Assembly: GCF_900996245.1 (NCBI RefSeq)
Contig: NZ_CAAJGK010000063.1
Coordinates: 310,001 to 374,000 of the forward strand
Length of the DNA stretch: 64,000 nucleotides
Source of the DNA: Paraburkholderia sp. BCC1886
GTDB lineage: Bacteria > Pseudomonadota > Gammaproteobacteria > Burkholderiales > Burkholderiaceae
Direction: 5' to 3'
The position numbers and the translations under genes were made by a program. Below are positions 37,079-46,031 of the stretch, in pieces. Each line of letters opens with the position of its first letter. Position 1 is the stretch's first letter. The notes beneath the pieces were generated by a model. The model was not told the DNA's origin. It was given only the letters and a program-made list of their open reading frames with translations, and did not search any database.

Positions 37079-37272
37079 CATGACCCTCTGCCTTTTCCTG
37101 AATCCGGCGAAAGTATAAGTGGTGGGACGCGGTCCGCAGCCGGGTATCGTCCGCGCGAGCCGCGTGCAGACTCGCTGTGGATGGATTGCAACATTGCCGC
37201 GCCGCGCGCTCGCCGTCTACCTGGCCGAACGGCCGATGCCGCCGATCGCGAAGTGGGCGCTACAATCGCACG

Positions 37273-38757
37273 ATGAACCTGCCGACCCAATCCCCCGTTG
37301 CCATCGACGTCTACCGCGCGCGCCGCGAGCGCGTACTCGCCGCGCTGCGCGCCGCGGGCGGCGGCGTCGCCATCGTCCCCACCGCGCCGGAAAAGCTCCG
37401 CAATCGCGATGCGGATTACCCATACCGGCACGACAGCTACTTCTACTATCTGACCGGCTTCACCGAACCCGAAGCATGGCTCGTGCTCGATGCGAGCGCG
37501 GCGCCCGGCGATCCGGCGGCCGGCGATCCCGCGGCGGGCGATCCCGCGGCCATCCTGTTCTGTCGTGAGAAAAACGTCGAGCGGGAAACCTGGGAAGGAT
37601 TCCGTTTCGGCCCCGAAGGCGCGCGCGAGGCGTTCGGCCTCGACGCCGCCTACCCGGTCAGCGAACTCGACGTCAAACTACCGGCGCTGCTGGCCGACCA
37701 GCCTACGCTGCATTACGCGCTCGGCGCATCGGCGCAACTCGACGAACAGGTGCGCGGCTGGCTCGACACGGTACGCGCGCAAGGCCGCAGCGGCGTCGCG
37801 GTGCCGGCCGTCGCACGCGATCTGATTCCGCTGCTCGACGACCTGCGGCTCGTCAAGGACGACCACGAACTCGCCATCATGCGCCGCGCCGGGCAGATTT
37901 CCGCGCAGGCGCACCGGCGCGCCATGCAGGCCTGCCATCCGGGCGTGCACGAGTACGAACTGGAAGCCGAACTGCTCTACGTGTTCCGCAAAAACGGCGC
38001 GCAGGCGCCCGCTTATACGTCGATCGTCGCGGCGGGTGCGAATGCCTGCGTGCTGCACTACCCGGCCGGCAACGCGGTTGCCGAAGACGGCGACCTGATC
38101 CTGATCGACGCGGCCTGCGAACTCGACGGGTACGCGTCGGACATCACGCGCACTTTCCCGGCGAGCGGCCGCTTCACGCCGGCGCAGCGCGAGCTGTACG
38201 ACATCGTGCTGGCCGCGCAGCAGGCCGCTATCGACGCGACGCGCGCCGGTGCGAGCTTCGACGATCCGCACCAGGCGGCCGTGCGGGTGCTGTCGCAAGG
38301 TCTGCTCGACACCGGCATTCTCGACCGCACGAAGTATGCGTCGGTCGACGCCGTGATCGCCGAGCGCGCGTTCGCGCCGTTCTATATGCACCGCACCGGT
38401 CACTGGCTCGGCATGGACGTGCACGACGTGGGCGACTATCGCGAACGCGGTGCGCCGCGCGACGAAGCGGGCATGCTGCCGTGGCGCACGCTGCAGGCAG
38501 GCATGACGCTGACCATCGAACCCGGCCTGTACATCCGTCCTGCCGAAGGCGTGCCCGAGCGCTACTGGAACATCGGCATCCGCATCGAAGACGACGCGAT
38601 CGTCACGCCGACCGGTTGCGAACTCATCACGCGCGACGTGCCCGTGGCCGCCGACGAAATCGAAGCACTGATGCAGGCAGCTTGCGCGTCGGGTGCGGCT
38701 TCGCCCGCGGCGTCGCTTGCCGCTTCTCCTCCCGCTTCACACGCCATCACCCAGTAG
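37273..38757 (+). CDS. pepP: Xaa-Pro aminopeptidase (aminopeptidase P)
   Basis: 494 residues from the ATG at 37273. N-terminal creatinase-like domain with RNRDADYPYRHDSYFYYLTGF; C-terminal pita-bread domain with the metal ligands in LILIDAACELDGYASDITRTF (two Asp), MHRTGHWLGMDVHDVGDY (His) and GMTLTIEPGLY, IRIEDDAIV (two Glu). It removes an N-terminal residue preceding proline. Residues 79 to 93 are three GDPAA repeats from a 15-bp DNA repeat (37507-37551), and the C-terminus is Ala/Ser-rich. A ubiH-type gene begins 7 bases downstream. Confidence 0.95.
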   Translation: MNLPTQSPVAIDVYRARRERVLAALRAAGGGVAIVPTAPEKLRNRDADYPYRHDSYFYYLTGFTEPEAWLVLDASAAPGDPAAGDPAAGDPAAILFCREKNVERETWEGFRFGPEGAREAFGLDAAYPVSELDVKLPALLADQPTLHYALGASAQLDEQVRGWLDTVRAQGRSGVAVPAVARDLIPLLDDLRLVKDDHELAIMRRAGQISAQAHRRAMQACHPGVHEYELEAELLYVFRKNGAQAPAYTSIVAAGANACVLHYPAGNAVAEDGDLILIDAACELDGYASDITRTFPASGRFTPAQRELYDIVLAAQQAAIDATRAGASFDDPHQAAVRVLSQGLLDTGILDRTKYASVDAVIAERAFAPFYMHRTGHWLGMDVHDVGDYRERGAPRDEAGMLPWRTLQAGMTLTIEPGLYIRPAEGVPERYWNIGIRIEDDAIVTPTGCELITRDVPVAADEIEALMQAACASGAASPAASLAASPPASHAITQ

Positions 38758-38764
38758 AGCCGCG

Positions 38765-40048
38765 ATGAAAGACGTAACGCCATCGACCGTGATTCTGAAA
38801 CACGCCCGATCCTCCCAGTCGGGCTCGTCTGCGTCGACGGTTGCGCCGTTCGATTTCGACGTGACGATCGTCGGCGCGGGTCCGGTCGGCCTCGCGCTCG
38901 CCGGCTGGCTGGCGCGGCGTAGCGCGACCCAGGCGCTGAAAATCGCCCTGGTCGACGCGCGCGAGCCCGAAGATTCGATTGCCGACCCGCGCGCCATCGC
39001 GGTGTCGCACGGCAGCCGGACGATACTCGAACCGCTGCGCTGGCCGGCGGACGCGACCGCAATCCAGCGCATTCACGTGTCGCAGCGCGGACATTTCGGC
39101 CGCACGCTGATCGACCATCGCGAACACGGGCTACCCGCGCTCGGCTACGTATTGCGCTACGGTTCGATCGTGCACGGTCTCGCCGCGGCGGTTCATGCGA
39201 GCAACGTCCACTGGTTCCGCTCCACCTCCGCCGGCACGCCGGAGCAGACGCACGACGGCGTGAGCGTGCCGATCGACACCGCGGGCGTGATCCGGCATCT
39301 GCGTACGCGAATTCTGGTGAACGCCGAAGGCGGCCTGTTCGGCGATCAGAAAAACGGCAACGCCGTTGAAAGCCACGGCAAAGCCAACGCCGACATCACC
39401 AACATCGCCAGCCGCGACTACGGACAAACCGCGCTGGTCGGCACCGTCACGGTGTCGGCCCCGCAACCGCATGTCGCGTGGGAGCGCTTCACCGAACAAG
39501 GGCCGATCGCCTTGCTGCCGATGGGCGGCGTGCGCGGCGCCGAGTACGCGCTGGTCTGGTGCTGCTCGCCCCACGAAGCCGCGCGGCGCGCGCAACTCGG
39601 CTACGACGCGTTCCTCGCCGAACTCGGCGCAGCGTTCGGCGACCGCATGGGCCGCTTCACGCACATCAAGGGACGCGCGTCGTTTCCGCTAGGCCTGAAT
39701 GCCGTCGAGACGCTGGTGAACGGCCGCATCGTCGCCATCGGCAACGCGGCGCAGACCTTGCATCCGGTCGCGGGCCAGGGGCTGAACCTCGGTTTGCGCG
39801 ACGCACACGCGCTGGCCGACGCGTTGTCAGCACAAGGGCCAACTGCGCTTGCGCTTGCGAGCTTCGCGCAACGCCGCGCGCTCGACCGCCGCCTGACGAT
39901 CGGCGCCACCGACACCCTCGCGCGTCTGTTCACGCTCGACTTCGCGCCGCTCGCGATCATGCGCGGCCTCGCGCTGACCGCGCTCGAATTCGTGCCGCCG
40001 GTCAAGACCGCGCTCGCCCGCCAGATGATGTTTGGGCAACGCCGCTGA
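38765..40048 (+). CDS. UbiH/UbiF/VisC-family FAD-dependent hydroxylase
   Basis: 427 residues. FAD-binding motif VTIVGAGPVGLALAGWLARR after a 31-residue N-terminal tail, and the second FAD motif VNGRIVAIGNAAQTLHPVAGQGLNLGLRDAHALADAL. These are the signatures of ubiquinone-ring hydroxylases. Its likely role is a flavin monooxygenase step in ubiquinone synthesis; which ring position (UbiH, UbiF or UbiI) cannot be told from the sequence alone. It begins 7 bases after pepP, the pepP-ubiH order known from E. coli, which supports UbiH. Confidence 0.92.
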   Translation: MKDVTPSTVILKHARSSQSGSSASTVAPFDFDVTIVGAGPVGLALAGWLARRSATQALKIALVDAREPEDSIADPRAIAVSHGSRTILEPLRWPADATAIQRIHVSQRGHFGRTLIDHREHGLPALGYVLRYGSIVHGLAAAVHASNVHWFRSTSAGTPEQTHDGVSVPIDTAGVIRHLRTRILVNAEGGLFGDQKNGNAVESHGKANADITNIASRDYGQTALVGTVTVSAPQPHVAWERFTEQGPIALLPMGGVRGAEYALVWCCSPHEAARRAQLGYDAFLAELGAAFGDRMGRFTHIKGRASFPLGLNAVETLVNGRIVAIGNAAQTLHPVAGQGLNLGLRDAHALADALSAQGPTALALASFAQRRALDRRLTIGATDTLARLFTLDFAPLAIMRGLALTALEFVPPVKTALARQMMFGQRR

Positions 40049-40299
40049 GCTAAAACTTGCGCCGGCCAGGATGCCGGACGCAGTGCAGTCGAAGTCGTGT
40101 TTCGCGTCACCCGGCGAACCCGCGGTTAGCGCCACGACTTCTATGAACTGGCGCACTTTCATAGAAGATTTAATGGGTTACGGCCGGTACATGTCGGGTG
40201 CCGGCTATCTGTTAACGCTAAAATGGCGGTTTTCCCTCGCATTTCGCGAATGCTCCGATTGAGATTTGTTGAGCAATCGGTCGCGCGCGCGTCCACGTC

Positions 40300-41367
40300 A
40301 TGCCCACTCTCGGCTCCCACATTCTGCGTAACAACCTGTTCGTCGCCCCGATGGCCGGCGTCACCGACCGGCCGTTCCGGCAACTGTGCAAGCGGCTCGG
40401 CGCAGGCTATGCGGTATCGGAAATGGTGGCGTCGAACGCGCAGTTGTGGAAAAGCGAAAAGACCATGCGGCGCGCCAATCACACCGGCGAAGTCGAGCCC
40501 ATCGCCGTGCAGATCGCCGGCGCCGACCCGGCGATGATGGCCGAAGCGGCACGCTACAACGTCTCCAACGGCGCGCAGATCATCGACATCAACATGGGCT
40601 GTCCGGCCAAGAAAGTTTGCAACGTCGCAGCCGGTTCGGCCCTGCTGCAGAACGAGCCGCTCGTGCAACGCATCGTCGAGGCGGTGGTGGGCGCAGTGGG
40701 CATCGGCCCCGACGCCGTGCCCGTCACACTGAAAATCCGCACCGGCTGGAACCGCGACAACAAGAACGCGCTGAGCGTCGCGCGCCTCGCCGAAGCGGCC
40801 GGCATCTCCATGCTCACCGTGCACGGCCGCACGCGCGCCGACCTGTATCACGGCGACGCCGAATACGAAACCATTGCGGCCGTCAAAGCGGCCGTGCGCA
40901 TTCCGGTCGTGGCCAATGGCGACATCACGTCGCCGCGCAAAGCCCGTGACGTGCTGGCCGCCACCGGCGCCGACGCCATCATGATCGGACGTGCCGCGCA
41001 AGGGCGACCGTGGCTCTTTCGCGAGATCGGGTATTTCCTGCAAACGGGCGAGTTGCTGCCGCCGCCGCGCATCGACGAAATCCAGCAGGTGATGAACGAA
41101 CATCTCGAAGATCACTACGCTTTCTACGGTGAATTTACGGGTGTACGGACTGCGCGCAAGCACATCGGCTGGTACACTCGCGGCCTTTCTGGCGCCAACG
41201 TGTTCCGCCATCGCATGAATACGCTGGACACCACGCGCGAACAACTCCTCGCCGTCAACGAATTCTTCGACGCCCAAAAGGCGATCTCCGACCGGCTTGT
41301 CTACGTCGACGAGACGTCCGACAGGAACGACGGCGAGCCGGACCATACCGACCGACTAGCAGCATGA
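40300..41367 (+). CDS. dusB: tRNA-dihydrouridine synthase B
   Basis: 355 residues. An FMN-dependent TIM barrel: LFVAPMAGVTDRPFRQLCKRLGAG near the start, the active-site region IDINMGCPAKKVCNVAAGSALLQ with the catalytic Cys, and NGDITSPRKARDVL and GADAIMIGRAAQGRPWLF for FMN phosphate. A C-terminal helical domain binds tRNA. It reduces specific uridines in the D-loop. fis starts within its last four bases, as in many beta- and gamma-proteobacteria. Confidence 0.96.
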   Translation: MPTLGSHILRNNLFVAPMAGVTDRPFRQLCKRLGAGYAVSEMVASNAQLWKSEKTMRRANHTGEVEPIAVQIAGADPAMMAEAARYNVSNGAQIIDINMGCPAKKVCNVAAGSALLQNEPLVQRIVEAVVGAVGIGPDAVPVTLKIRTGWNRDNKNALSVARLAEAAGISMLTVHGRTRADLYHGDAEYETIAAVKAAVRIPVVANGDITSPRKARDVLAATGADAIMIGRAAQGRPWLFREIGYFLQTGELLPPPRIDEIQQVMNEHLEDHYAFYGEFTGVRTARKHIGWYTRGLSGANVFRHRMNTLDTTREQLLAVNEFFDAQKAISDRLVYVDETSDRNDGEPDHTDRLAA

Positions 41368-41597
41368 GCAAGAACAATATCGAACAATCCGTCCGCGACA
41401 GCCTGGGCGTGTACTTCCAGGATCTCGACGGATCGAATCCGCACGACGTCTACGACATGGTCATTTCATGCGTAGAAAAACCCCTGCTCGAAGTGGTGCT
41501 CGAGCAGGCCGGCGGCAACCAGTCGCTGGCCGCCGAGTATCTCGGCATCAACCGCAATACGCTGCGCAAGAAACTGCAACAGCACGGTTTGCTGTAA
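41364..41597 (+). CDS. fis: DNA-binding protein Fis
   Basis: 77 residues. The ATG overlaps the dusB stop (ATGA, 41364-41367). The N-terminal part is shorter than E. coli Fis (98 aa), as usual in beta-proteobacteria. The C-terminal helix-turn-helix is EQAGGNQSLAAEYLGINRNTLRKKLQQHGLL. Fis bends DNA and regulates rRNA genes and recombination. purH follows 55 bases downstream. Confidence 0.96.
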   Translation: MSKNNIEQSVRDSLGVYFQDLDGSNPHDVYDMVISCVEKPLLEVVLEQAGGNQSLAAEYLGINRNTLRKKLQQHGLL

Positions 41598-41652
41598 CCG
41601 TTGTAGTTTTCCGGCGCCCTGCCACGTTCCCCTTCGGCTTTTCGTCTTCATC

Positions 41653-43218
41653 ATGATCAAGCAAGCGCTCATTTCCGTTTCCGACAAGTCCGGCATTCTC
41701 GACTTCGCCAAGTCGCTGTCGGACCTCGGCGTCAAGATCCTGTCGACCGGCGGCACCGCGAAACTGCTCGCGGACGCGGGTCTGCCCGTCACCGAGGTCG
41801 CCGATTACACCGGCTTCCCGGAAATGCTCGACGGGCGTGTGAAGACGCTGCATCCGAAGGTGCACGGCGGCATCCTCGCGCGCCGCGATCTGCCGGAACA
41901 CATGGCGGCACTCGAGAAGCACGACATTCCGACCATCGACCTGCTGGTGGTGAACCTGTACCCGTTCGTGCAGACGGTGTCGAAAGAAGAGTGCTCGCTG
42001 GAAGACGCGATCGAGAACATCGACATCGGTGGCCCGACCATGCTGCGCTCGGCCGCGAAGAATCATCGCGACGTGACGGTGGTGGTCGATCCGGCGGATT
42101 ACGCGGTCGTGCTCGACGAAATGCGCGGCAACGGCAACACGCTGTCGTACAAGACGAATTTCCGCCTTGCGACCAAGGTGTTCGCGCATACCGCGCAATA
42201 CGACGGCGCGATCACGAACTATCTGACCAGCCTCACCGACGAACTGCAGCACGCGTCGCGCAACACGTACCCGGCCACGTTCAATCTGGCGTTCGACAAG
42301 GTGCAGGACCTGCGCTACGGCGAAAACCCGCACCAGAGCGCCGCGTTCTACCGCGACCTCACCGTGCCGGCCGGCGCACTGGCGAACTACAACCAGTTGC
42401 AGGGCAAGGAACTGTCGTACAACAACATCGCCGATTCCGACGCAGCGTGGGAATGCGTGAAGACCTTCGACGTACCGGCCTGCGTGATCGTCAAGCATGC
42501 GAATCCGTGCGGCGTGGCGGTCGGACTCGACGCCAACGAAGCGTATGCGAAGGCGTTCCAGACGGACCCGACTTCGGCGTTCGGCGGCATCATCGCGTTC
42601 AATCGCGAAGTGGACGAAACGGCGGCGCAAGCAGTGGCCAAACAGTTCGTCGAAGTGTTGATCGCGCCGTCGTTCAGCGCAGCGGCTCGCCAGGTGTTCG
42701 CGGCGAAGCAGAACGTGCGTCTGCTGGAAATCGCGCTGGGCGAAGGCCATAACGCGTTCGATCTGAAGCGCGTCGGCGGCGGCCTGCTGGTGCAGTCGCT
42801 CGACTCGAAGAACGTGCAGCCGGACGAATTGCGCGTCGTCACGAAGCGTCAGCCGACGGCGAAGGAAATGGACGACCTGCTGTTCTCGTGGCGCGTCGCC
42901 AAGTACGTGAAGTCGAACGCCATCGTGTTCTGCGCGAACGGCATGACGCTCGGCGTCGGCGCGGGTCAGATGAGCCGCGTGGACTCGGCGCGCATCGCCA
43001 GCATCAAGGCGCAGAACGCCGGTTTGACGCTGGCCGGTTCGGCCGTGGCGTCGGACGCGTTTTTCCCGTTCCGCGACGGTCTGGACGTGGTAGTGGCAGC
43101 GGGCGCGACCTGCGTGATTCAACCGGGCGGTTCGATGCGTGACGACGAAGTGATCGGCGCCGCGGACGAGCACAACATCGCGATGGTGTTGACCGGCGTG
43201 CGTCACTTCCGGCACTGA
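41653..43218 (+). CDS. purH: Bifunctional AICAR transformylase / IMP cyclohydrolase
   Basis: 521 residues. The N-terminal MGS-like IMP cyclohydrolase domain starts with ALISVSDKSGILDFAKSL and has FPEMLDGRVKTLHPKVHGG. The C-terminal AICARFT domain has NPHQSAAFYRD, CVIVKHANPCGVAVG with the catalytic Lys and His, and the end DGLDVVVAAGATCVIQPGGSMRD. It catalyses the last two steps of IMP synthesis. A strong terminator follows. Confidence 0.97.
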   Translation: MIKQALISVSDKSGILDFAKSLSDLGVKILSTGGTAKLLADAGLPVTEVADYTGFPEMLDGRVKTLHPKVHGGILARRDLPEHMAALEKHDIPTIDLLVVNLYPFVQTVSKEECSLEDAIENIDIGGPTMLRSAAKNHRDVTVVVDPADYAVVLDEMRGNGNTLSYKTNFRLATKVFAHTAQYDGAITNYLTSLTDELQHASRNTYPATFNLAFDKVQDLRYGENPHQSAAFYRDLTVPAGALANYNQLQGKELSYNNIADSDAAWECVKTFDVPACVIVKHANPCGVAVGLDANEAYAKAFQTDPTSAFGGIIAFNREVDETAAQAVAKQFVEVLIAPSFSAAARQVFAAKQNVRLLEIALGEGHNAFDLKRVGGGLLVQSLDSKNVQPDELRVVTKRQPTAKEMDDLLFSWRVAKYVKSNAIVFCANGMTLGVGAGQMSRVDSARIASIKAQNAGLTLAGSAVASDAFFPFRDGLDVVVAAGATCVIQPGGSMRDDEVIGAADEHNIAMVLTGVRHFRH

Positions 43219-43235
43219 GATTCGTCCAGATGCAA

Positions 43236-43269
43236 AAGCCCGGTGGATTAGCCCACCGGGCTTTTTTTT
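43236..43269 (+). terminator. Intrinsic terminator after purH
   Basis: AAGCCCGGTGG (43236-43246) pairs with CCACCGGGCTT (43253-43263), then T up to 43269. Confidence 0.92.
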
Positions 43270-43281
43270 CGGCGGCCCGGC

Positions 43282-43521
43282 TCAGTCGTCCGGCTCTTTG
43301 CTCTCGTAGCGATCTTTCACGTCGGGATGGGTGCTGATATAGGTCGCCAGACCCTGGCCTTGCAACGCCAGACGTTTGAGTGCCGTCAGGTGTTTCGCGC
43401 CGATGCCCGCCTTCGTGTACCAATACACGTCGCCGGAACGGAAACGTACGCCGATACGATCGTCGCCGACCTGATAAGCGTCGACGCCCGATGCTCCACT
43501 GAGATTGCCGTAGCGCTTCAT
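43282..43521 (-). CDS. Small protein of unknown function
   Basis: 79 residues from the ATG at 43521, with GGAGGAGGG upstream. Sequence MKRYGNLSGASGVDAYQVG, then DRIGVRFRSGDVYWYTKAG, then a basic helical part ending YESKEPDD. The RSGDVYWYT stretch resembles the short beta strands of KTSC-type domains, but the match is weak. It is convergent with purH and divergent from ruvC. Confidence 0.78.
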   Translation of the reverse strand: MKRYGNLSGASGVDAYQVGDDRIGVRFRSGDVYWYTKAGIGAKHLTALKRLALQGQGLATYISTHPDVKDRYESKEPDD

Positions 43522-43663
43522 CTGCTGCCCTCCTCCGGACGCGGCTCCATACGCTTGTCCCGAGCACTTTTTATTCCGCCGATCAACCGCCGCGCCGCCC
43601 GCCGCGCCATGCGTTCGTTGTAGTATCGCAGGCACCAGGTTTTTACCGCTTGTGCGGCACTTC

Positions 43664-44206
43664 ATGAGAATTCTCGGCATCGACCCCGGCTTGCGCGTGA
43701 CCGGCTTCGGCATCATCGACCAGAGCGGTCACAAGCTCAGCTACGTGGCGAGCGGCGTCATCAAGACAGCCGACGCCGATCTGCCCTCGCGGCTCGGCAC
43801 CATCTTCGAAGGTATTTCGACACTGACCCGCGAGCATGCGCCCGACCAGTCCGCCATCGAGAAAGTGTTCGTCAACGTGAATCCGCAGTCCACGCTGCTG
43901 CTCGGCCAGGCGCGAGGGGCCGCTATCTGCGCGCTGGTGGCGGGCGGCGTGCCGGTCGCCGAATACACGGCGTTGCAGTTGAAGCAGGCCGTGGTCGGCT
44001 ACGGCCGTGCGACCAAGGAGCAGATGCAGCAGATGGTCGTGCGCCTTCTTGCCCTCTCAGGCGTTCCCGGCACCGATGCGGCCGACGCGCTCGGCATGGC
44101 AATCTGCCATGCGCATAGCGGCGCGACGTTGAGCACATTGGGCGGCATTGCACCTGCGCTAGCCAAGAAAGGCCTGCGGGTACGGCGTGGGCGTCTTGTC
44201 GGTTGA
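43664..44206 (+). CDS. ruvC: Holliday junction resolvase RuvC
   Basis: 180 residues from the ATG at 43664. RNase H-like fold with catalytic Asp7 (RILGIDPGLRVTGFG), the Glu in SAIEKVFVNVNPQSTLLLGQARG, and the C-terminal DAADALGMAICH aspartates. It cuts Holliday junctions in recombination repair. It starts the ruvC-ruvA-ruvB run. Confidence 0.97.
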   Translation: MRILGIDPGLRVTGFGIIDQSGHKLSYVASGVIKTADADLPSRLGTIFEGISTLTREHAPDQSAIEKVFVNVNPQSTLLLGQARGAAICALVAGGVPVAEYTALQLKQAVVGYGRATKEQMQQMVVRLLALSGVPGTDAADALGMAICHAHSGATLSTLGGIAPALAKKGLRVRRGRLVG

Positions 44207-44259
44207 GCACGCTACACTCGCCTTTTTTCTTCCACCCTTTCTCTAACGATTAATTCGCC

Positions 44260-44841
44260 ATGATCGGTCGCATTGCCGGCGTTCTGCTGGAAAAAAACCC
44301 GCCGCATCTGCTCGTCGACTGCAACGGCATCGGTTATGAAGTCGACGTGCCCATGAGCACTTTCTACAACCTGCCGTCCACCGGCGAGCGCATCGTGCTG
44401 CTCACGCAAATGATCGTGCGTGAAGACGCGCATCTGCTGTACGGCTTCGGTACCGCCGAAGAGCGCTCGACCTTTCGCGAACTGTTGAAGATTTCCGGCA
44501 TCGGCGCGCGCATGGCGCTCGCGGTACTGTCCGGTATGAGCGTGCACGAGTTGTCGCAGACCGTCACGCTGCAGGACGCGGCGCGGCTGACTCGCGTGCC
44601 GGGCATCGGCAAGAAAACGGCGGAGCGGCTGTTGCTCGAACTGAAGGGCAAGCTCGGCGCGGATCTCGGCGCAATGGCCGGTGCGGCATCCGCATCCGAC
44701 CATGCGTCCGACATTCTGAATGCGCTGCTCGCGCTGGGTTACTCGGAGAAAGAGGGGCTCGCCGCCATCAAGAACGTGCCGGCCGGCACGGGCGTGTCCG
44801 AAGGCATCAAGCTCGCGTTGAAGGCGTTGTCGAAGGGTTAG
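44260..44841 (+). CDS. ruvA: Holliday junction DNA helicase subunit RuvA
   Basis: 193 residues. N-terminal OB fold (MIGRIAGVLLEKNPPHLLVDCNGIGYEVDVP), two helix-hairpin-helix motifs (LKISGIGARMALAVLSGM and TRVPGIGKKTAERLLLELKGKL), and a C-terminal RuvB-binding domain (DILNALLALGYSEKE). It binds Holliday junctions and loads RuvB. ruvB follows after 86 bases. Confidence 0.97.
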   Translation: MIGRIAGVLLEKNPPHLLVDCNGIGYEVDVPMSTFYNLPSTGERIVLLTQMIVREDAHLLYGFGTAEERSTFRELLKISGIGARMALAVLSGMSVHELSQTVTLQDAARLTRVPGIGKKTAERLLLELKGKLGADLGAMAGAASASDHASDILNALLALGYSEKEGLAAIKNVPAGTGVSEGIKLALKALSKG

Positions 44842-44927
44842 GCGCGCGTTCAGCGCGGGGTTCAGCGGCCTGATCGGCCGCGCCCAATGAGCCTTGGACG
44901 CAAGGTGGCTCGCTGTACAATGCCTGC

Positions 44928-45992
44928 ATGATCGAAACCGACAAACTCGCCGCCGAGCGCATCATCGCGGCCACGCCCGTCTCGCCGAACGAAGAAGCGT
45001 TCGAGCGGGCGCTGCGCCCACGCCAGCTCGAAGAATACGTCGGGCAGGAAAAGGTCCGCGGCCAGCTCGAAATCTTCATCGAGGCTGCCAAGCGCCGTTC
45101 CGAATCGCTTGATCACGTGCTGCTGTTCGGGCCGCCGGGTCTCGGTAAAACCACGCTCGCGCACATCATCGCGCGGGAAATGGGCGTCAATCTGCGGCAG
45201 ACCTCCGGTCCGGTCCTGGAACGCGCGGGCGACCTCGCCGCGCTGCTCACCAATCTCGAAGCCAACGACGTGCTGTTCATCGACGAAATTCACCGGCTCT
45301 CGCCGGTCGTCGAAGAAATTCTGTACCCCGCGTTGGAGGATTATCAGATCGACATCATGATCGGCGAAGGACCGGCCGCGCGTAGCGTGAAGCTCGACCT
45401 GCAACCGTTCACGCTGGTGGGCGCCACGACCCGTGCCGGTATGTTGACCAATCCGCTGCGCGACCGCTTCGGTATCGTCGCGCGGCTCGAGTTCTACAAC
45501 GCCGAAGAACTGGCGCGCATCGTCACCCGTTCGGCTTCGCTGCTGAACGCGCAAATCCACCCGGATGGCGCTTTCGAAATCGCCAAGCGCGCGCGGGGTA
45601 CGCCGCGAATCGCCAACCGCCTGCTGCGCCGCGTGCGCGATTTCGCCGAGGTCAAAGCCGACGGCAACATCACTGCGCAAGTGGCCGATGCCGCGCTCAG
45701 AATGCTCGACGTGGATGCGGTCGGCTTCGACCTGATGGACCGCAAACTGCTCGAAGCCATCTTGCACAAATTCGACGGCGGCCCGGTCGGCGTGGACAAT
45801 CTGGCCGCGGCCATCGGCGAAGAGCGCGACACGATCGAAGACGTGCTCGAACCGTATCTGATCCAGCAAGGTTTCCTGCAACGCACGCCGCGCGGACGGG
45901 TCGCCACGCTGCTGACCTATCGTCATTTCGGCCTCGCCGCACCGGACTCGTCGAGCGCGGTGCCCGGCTTGTGGGACGCGGCCGCGCCCTGA
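44928..45992 (+). CDS. ruvB: Holliday junction branch migration ATPase RuvB
   Basis: 354 residues. AAA+ ATPase with Walker A GPPGLGKT at 69-76, Walker B VLFIDEIHRL, sensor 1 GATTRAGMLTNPLRDRFG and arginine finger region PRIANRLLRRVRDF. The C-terminal winged helix holds EPYLIQQGFLQRTPRGR. It forms hexameric rings driving branch migration with RuvA. Confidence 0.98.
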   Translation: MIETDKLAAERIIAATPVSPNEEAFERALRPRQLEEYVGQEKVRGQLEIFIEAAKRRSESLDHVLLFGPPGLGKTTLAHIIAREMGVNLRQTSGPVLERAGDLAALLTNLEANDVLFIDEIHRLSPVVEEILYPALEDYQIDIMIGEGPAARSVKLDLQPFTLVGATTRAGMLTNPLRDRFGIVARLEFYNAEELARIVTRSASLLNAQIHPDGAFEIAKRARGTPRIANRLLRRVRDFAEVKADGNITAQVADAALRMLDVDAVGFDLMDRKLLEAILHKFDGGPVGVDNLAAAIGEERDTIEDVLEPYLIQQGFLQRTPRGRVATLLTYRHFGLAAPDSSSAVPGLWDAAAP

Positions 45993-46031
45993 ACGGCCAA
46001 CTCGACGGCATAGCGTAGGGGCGATTTGGGA

